From CAZDUS01 sp964535015 (lineage in GTDB: Bacteria; Verrucomicrobiota; Kiritimatiellia; CAIKKV01; CAITUY01): 64,000 bases of DNA. The DNA is taken from contig CAZHRU010000001.1 of assembly GCA_964535015.1 (NCBI GenBank), forward strand, positions 57,341-121,340, read 5' to 3'. Within the stretch, counting starts at the first letter, position 1. Each line of letters begins with the position of its first letter. Below the pieces are notes generated by a model, which saw only the letters and a program-made list of their open reading frames with translations, was not told the DNA's origin and made no database searches. The position numbers and the translations under genes were made by a program. Positions 62,302-64,000 of this stretch are shown one piece after another.

Positions 62302-63768
62302 CTAGCGGATCACCGGCCCCTTGCCTTTGACACCTGCCGCTTGTTCGTAGGCGTAACCCACCCGCAACACCGCCGCTTCGCCCCGCGCCGGACCGATGAC
62401 CTGCAGCCCAACCGGCAATCCGTCCGCCGAAAAACCGCAAGGCACCGAAAGACCGCAAATGCCCGCCATGTTCACCGGAACCGTAAACACATCACCCAAA
62501 TACATCTGCAGGGGATCCGCACTGTTTGCGCCGATCCTGTACGCAGGCGTCGGCGAAACCGGGGCAAGGATTGCATCACACAGTTGGAAGGCTGCCTCAA
62601 AATCATTCCCGATCAGACGTCGAACTTTCTGGGCGCACAGGTAGTAGGCGTCATAATACCCGCTGCTCAACACATAGGTTCCGAGAATGATACGCCGCTT
62701 GACCTCCGCCCCAAACCCCTCCGCACGCGTTCGCATGGTGAGGTCAATGGCATCAGTGGCCCCCGCGGCCCGGCGCCCATAACGAACCCCGTCAAACCGG
62801 GATAGGTTGGCCGATGCTTCAGCCGTGGCAATAATGTAATAGGCGGCAATGGCCTGACGCGTGTGCGGCAAGGAAATCTCCACCGGTTCAGCGCCCAACT
62901 GCCGGCATTGCTCGACGGCCGCGCGGATACAGCGGTCCACATCCTGATCCAACCCCTCGACAAAGTACTCCCTCGGCAACCCCACTTTCATCCCCTTGAG
63001 ATCGGGAACCAGCGCACGGCGGTATTCAGGTTGCGCATCGGGAAGCGAACTGGAATCCAAGGGGTCATGCCCCCCCATGATTTCAAGAAGCAGGGCGGCA
63101 TCCCGAACATCCTTTGTCATCGGGCCAATCTGGTCCAGCGACGAGGCGTACGCGGTCAACCCATAGCGCGAAACCCGACCGTAGGTGGGCTTTAACCCCA
63201 CGCACCCGCAGAAGGAGGCCGGTTGACGGATGGAGCCCCCGGTATCCGTTCCCAGCGCCACAATCGCCTCGTCCGCCGCCACCACCGCCGCCGATCCCCC
63301 GCTGGATCCGCCGGGCACCCGATCCATCGCCCACGGGTTCCGTGTCACCCCGTAAGCCGAGTTCTCCGTACTCGACCCCATGGCAAATTCATCCATGTTG
63401 GTGCGCCCCAGGAAGACGGCTCCCTCCGCCCGCAGCCGGGCAACGGCCGTGGCGTCATATGGAGCGATGTACCCCTCCAGAATTCGCGAACCACAGGTGC
63501 AACGCTGTCCGGCCACATTCAACACATCCTTCAAGGCGACCGGAACACCCAGAAGGCGACCGCCCGCCCCTCTCGCCCGCGCCGCATCCGCCGCCTTCGC
63601 CTGGACCAGGGCATCCTCGGCATCCACGCAGAGATACCCCCGGATCGCGCCGTCCGTCTTCTCAATAGCCCTCAGCACCGCCGCTACCGCCTCAACGGAG
63701 GAACATTCCCGGCGATCAAGGCGACTGGCCAAGTCACAGGCTGTCAATGTATTCAGTTCGTTACTCAC
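62302..63768 (-). CDS. gatA: Aspartyl/glutamyl-tRNA amidotransferase subunit A
   Basis: A 488-residue amidase releasing ammonia from glutamine. The Ser-cisSer-Lys triad is visible as the Lys in VALKDVLNV, the cis-Ser in PGGSSGGSAA and the nucleophile Ser in DTGGSIRQPASFCG. It lies between gatC and gatB, the classical gatCAB order. Confidence 0.97.
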   Translation of the reverse strand: MSNELNTLTACDLASRLDRRECSSVEAVAAVLRAIEKTDGAIRGYLCVDAEDALVQAKAADAARARGAGGRLLGVPVALKDVLNVAGQRCTCGSRILEGYIAPYDATAVARLRAEGAVFLGRTNMDEFAMGSSTENSAYGVTRNPWAMDRVPGGSSGGSAAVVAADEAIVALGTDTGGSIRQPASFCGCVGLKPTYGRVSRYGLTAYASSLDQIGPMTKDVRDAALLLEIMGGHDPLDSSSLPDAQPEYRRALVPDLKGMKVGLPREYFVEGLDQDVDRCIRAAVEQCRQLGAEPVEISLPHTRQAIAAYYIIATAEASANLSRFDGVRYGRRAAGATDAIDLTMRTRAEGFGAEVKRRIILGTYVLSSGYYDAYYLCAQKVRRLIGNDFEAAFQLCDAILAPVSPTPAYRIGANSADPLQMYLGDVFTVPVNMAGICGLSVPCGFSADGLPVGLQVIGPARGEAAVLRVGYAYEQAAGVKGKGPVIR

Positions 63769-63773
63769 AGGGT

Positions 63774-64000
63774 CTATTCCACGATTTTTGGGACGACAAA
63801 TAGGTCCAAACTTTCCTGCGGGGCATTCGCCATCACAATGTCGTGAGCAAGCCCAGGCCGGCAGACATCCTCGCGGAACACATTCTGAATCACGGTGGTA
63901 TGCGCCATCGGCTCCACCTTGTCCAGATCCAGTCCTCGGAGTTCGTTGAAATAATCAACGATCCGCGCCAGTTGCCCCTGAAATTCTTCGGCTTCGGCAT
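63774..64000 (-). CDS. gatC: Aspartyl/glutamyl-tRNA amidotransferase subunit C, partial
   Basis: The C-terminal 75 or so residues of GatC, ending in LFVVPKIVE as in other GatC proteins. The 5' end lies beyond the window, so the start is not visible. The stop is 6 nt before the gatA start. GatC stabilises the GatA-GatB contact. Confidence 0.88.
   Translation of the reverse strand, partial: AEAEEFQGQLARIVDYFNELRGLDLDKVEPMAHTTVIQNVFREDVCRPGLAHDIVMANAPQESLDLFVVPKIVE

Noticed and set aside
1..64000. CRISPR array, insertion sequence or prophage
   Set aside because: No regularly spaced repeats, transposase, integrase or phage structural motifs were seen in any frame.

Overview
The window is ordinary, densely coded bacterial chromosome, GC-rich (high fifties percent by eye), with no insertion sequence, prophage, CRISPR array or recognisable tRNA. 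The host looks like a Gram-negative anaerobe: LptE- and BamD-like envelope proteins, lipoproteins, type IV pilus/type II secretion ATPases, an NfnAB-type transhydrogenase and a type III glutamine synthetase. Gene content and domain fusions suggest the PVC group (Verrucomicrobiota, Kiritimatiellota or Lentisphaerota), but this is an inference without a phylogenetic marker search.

Layout. 0-8.8 kb: hisC-like/tyrA/HAD phosphatase; dnaG with cvpA on the other strand; a TPR lipoprotein; and nfnA-nfnB. 8.8-12.4 kb: a GAF-sigma54 activator overlapping a protein with three receiver domains and a degenerate GGDEF domain. 12.5-18.8 kb: an MFS-HEAT fusion, peroxiredoxin, nadD, rsfS, a uroporphyrinogen-decarboxylase-family protein, and an ECF sigma/anti-sigma pair. 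18.9-24.1 kb: rpsT, lptE, a bamD-like gene, infA, an RluA-family synthase and an M48 protease. 24.2-36.7 kb: a thymidylate-synthase-like gene, a CoaB-HD fusion, a sigma54 activator with a degenerate phosphatase-like domain, glnN, and gltB-gltD. 36.7-44.7 kb: gap-pgk-tpiA-secG, a phosphomannomutase, argS and a DUF72 gene. 44.8-46.9 kb: a zinc-ribbon gene, RNase P RNA and a GspC-like gene. 47.3-64 kb, almost all on the minus strand: lepB, lepA, rpe, truA, cinA, queA and yjbQ read as one long cluster, then trxB, two PilB/GspE ATPases flanking PilT, and gatB/gatA/gatC.

The strongest large-scale signal is at about 46.96 kb. There a 28-bp sequence has the 11-6-11 architecture and core of a XerC/XerD dif site. 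It lies in the largest non-coding gap, where gene orientation switches from mostly plus to almost all minus and the plus strand changes from G-rich to C-rich. Together these indicate that the window spans the replication terminus. A decayed duplicate of the lepB 3' end lies beside it.

The second coherent story is nitrogen control. A sigma54 activator with a pseudo-phosphatase domain and a Cys-rich PAS domain sits directly upstream of glnN. Between them are two 16-bp dyads 31 bp apart (candidate upstream activator sites) and a -24/-12 element with exact GG-N10-GC spacing. GltBD follows, giving a complete GS-GOGAT module. Other unusual points are the CoaB-HD fusion, the MFS-HEAT fusion, a GspC-like start codon inside the 3' end of RNase P RNA, and two genes whose -10 boxes predict leaderless mRNAs.
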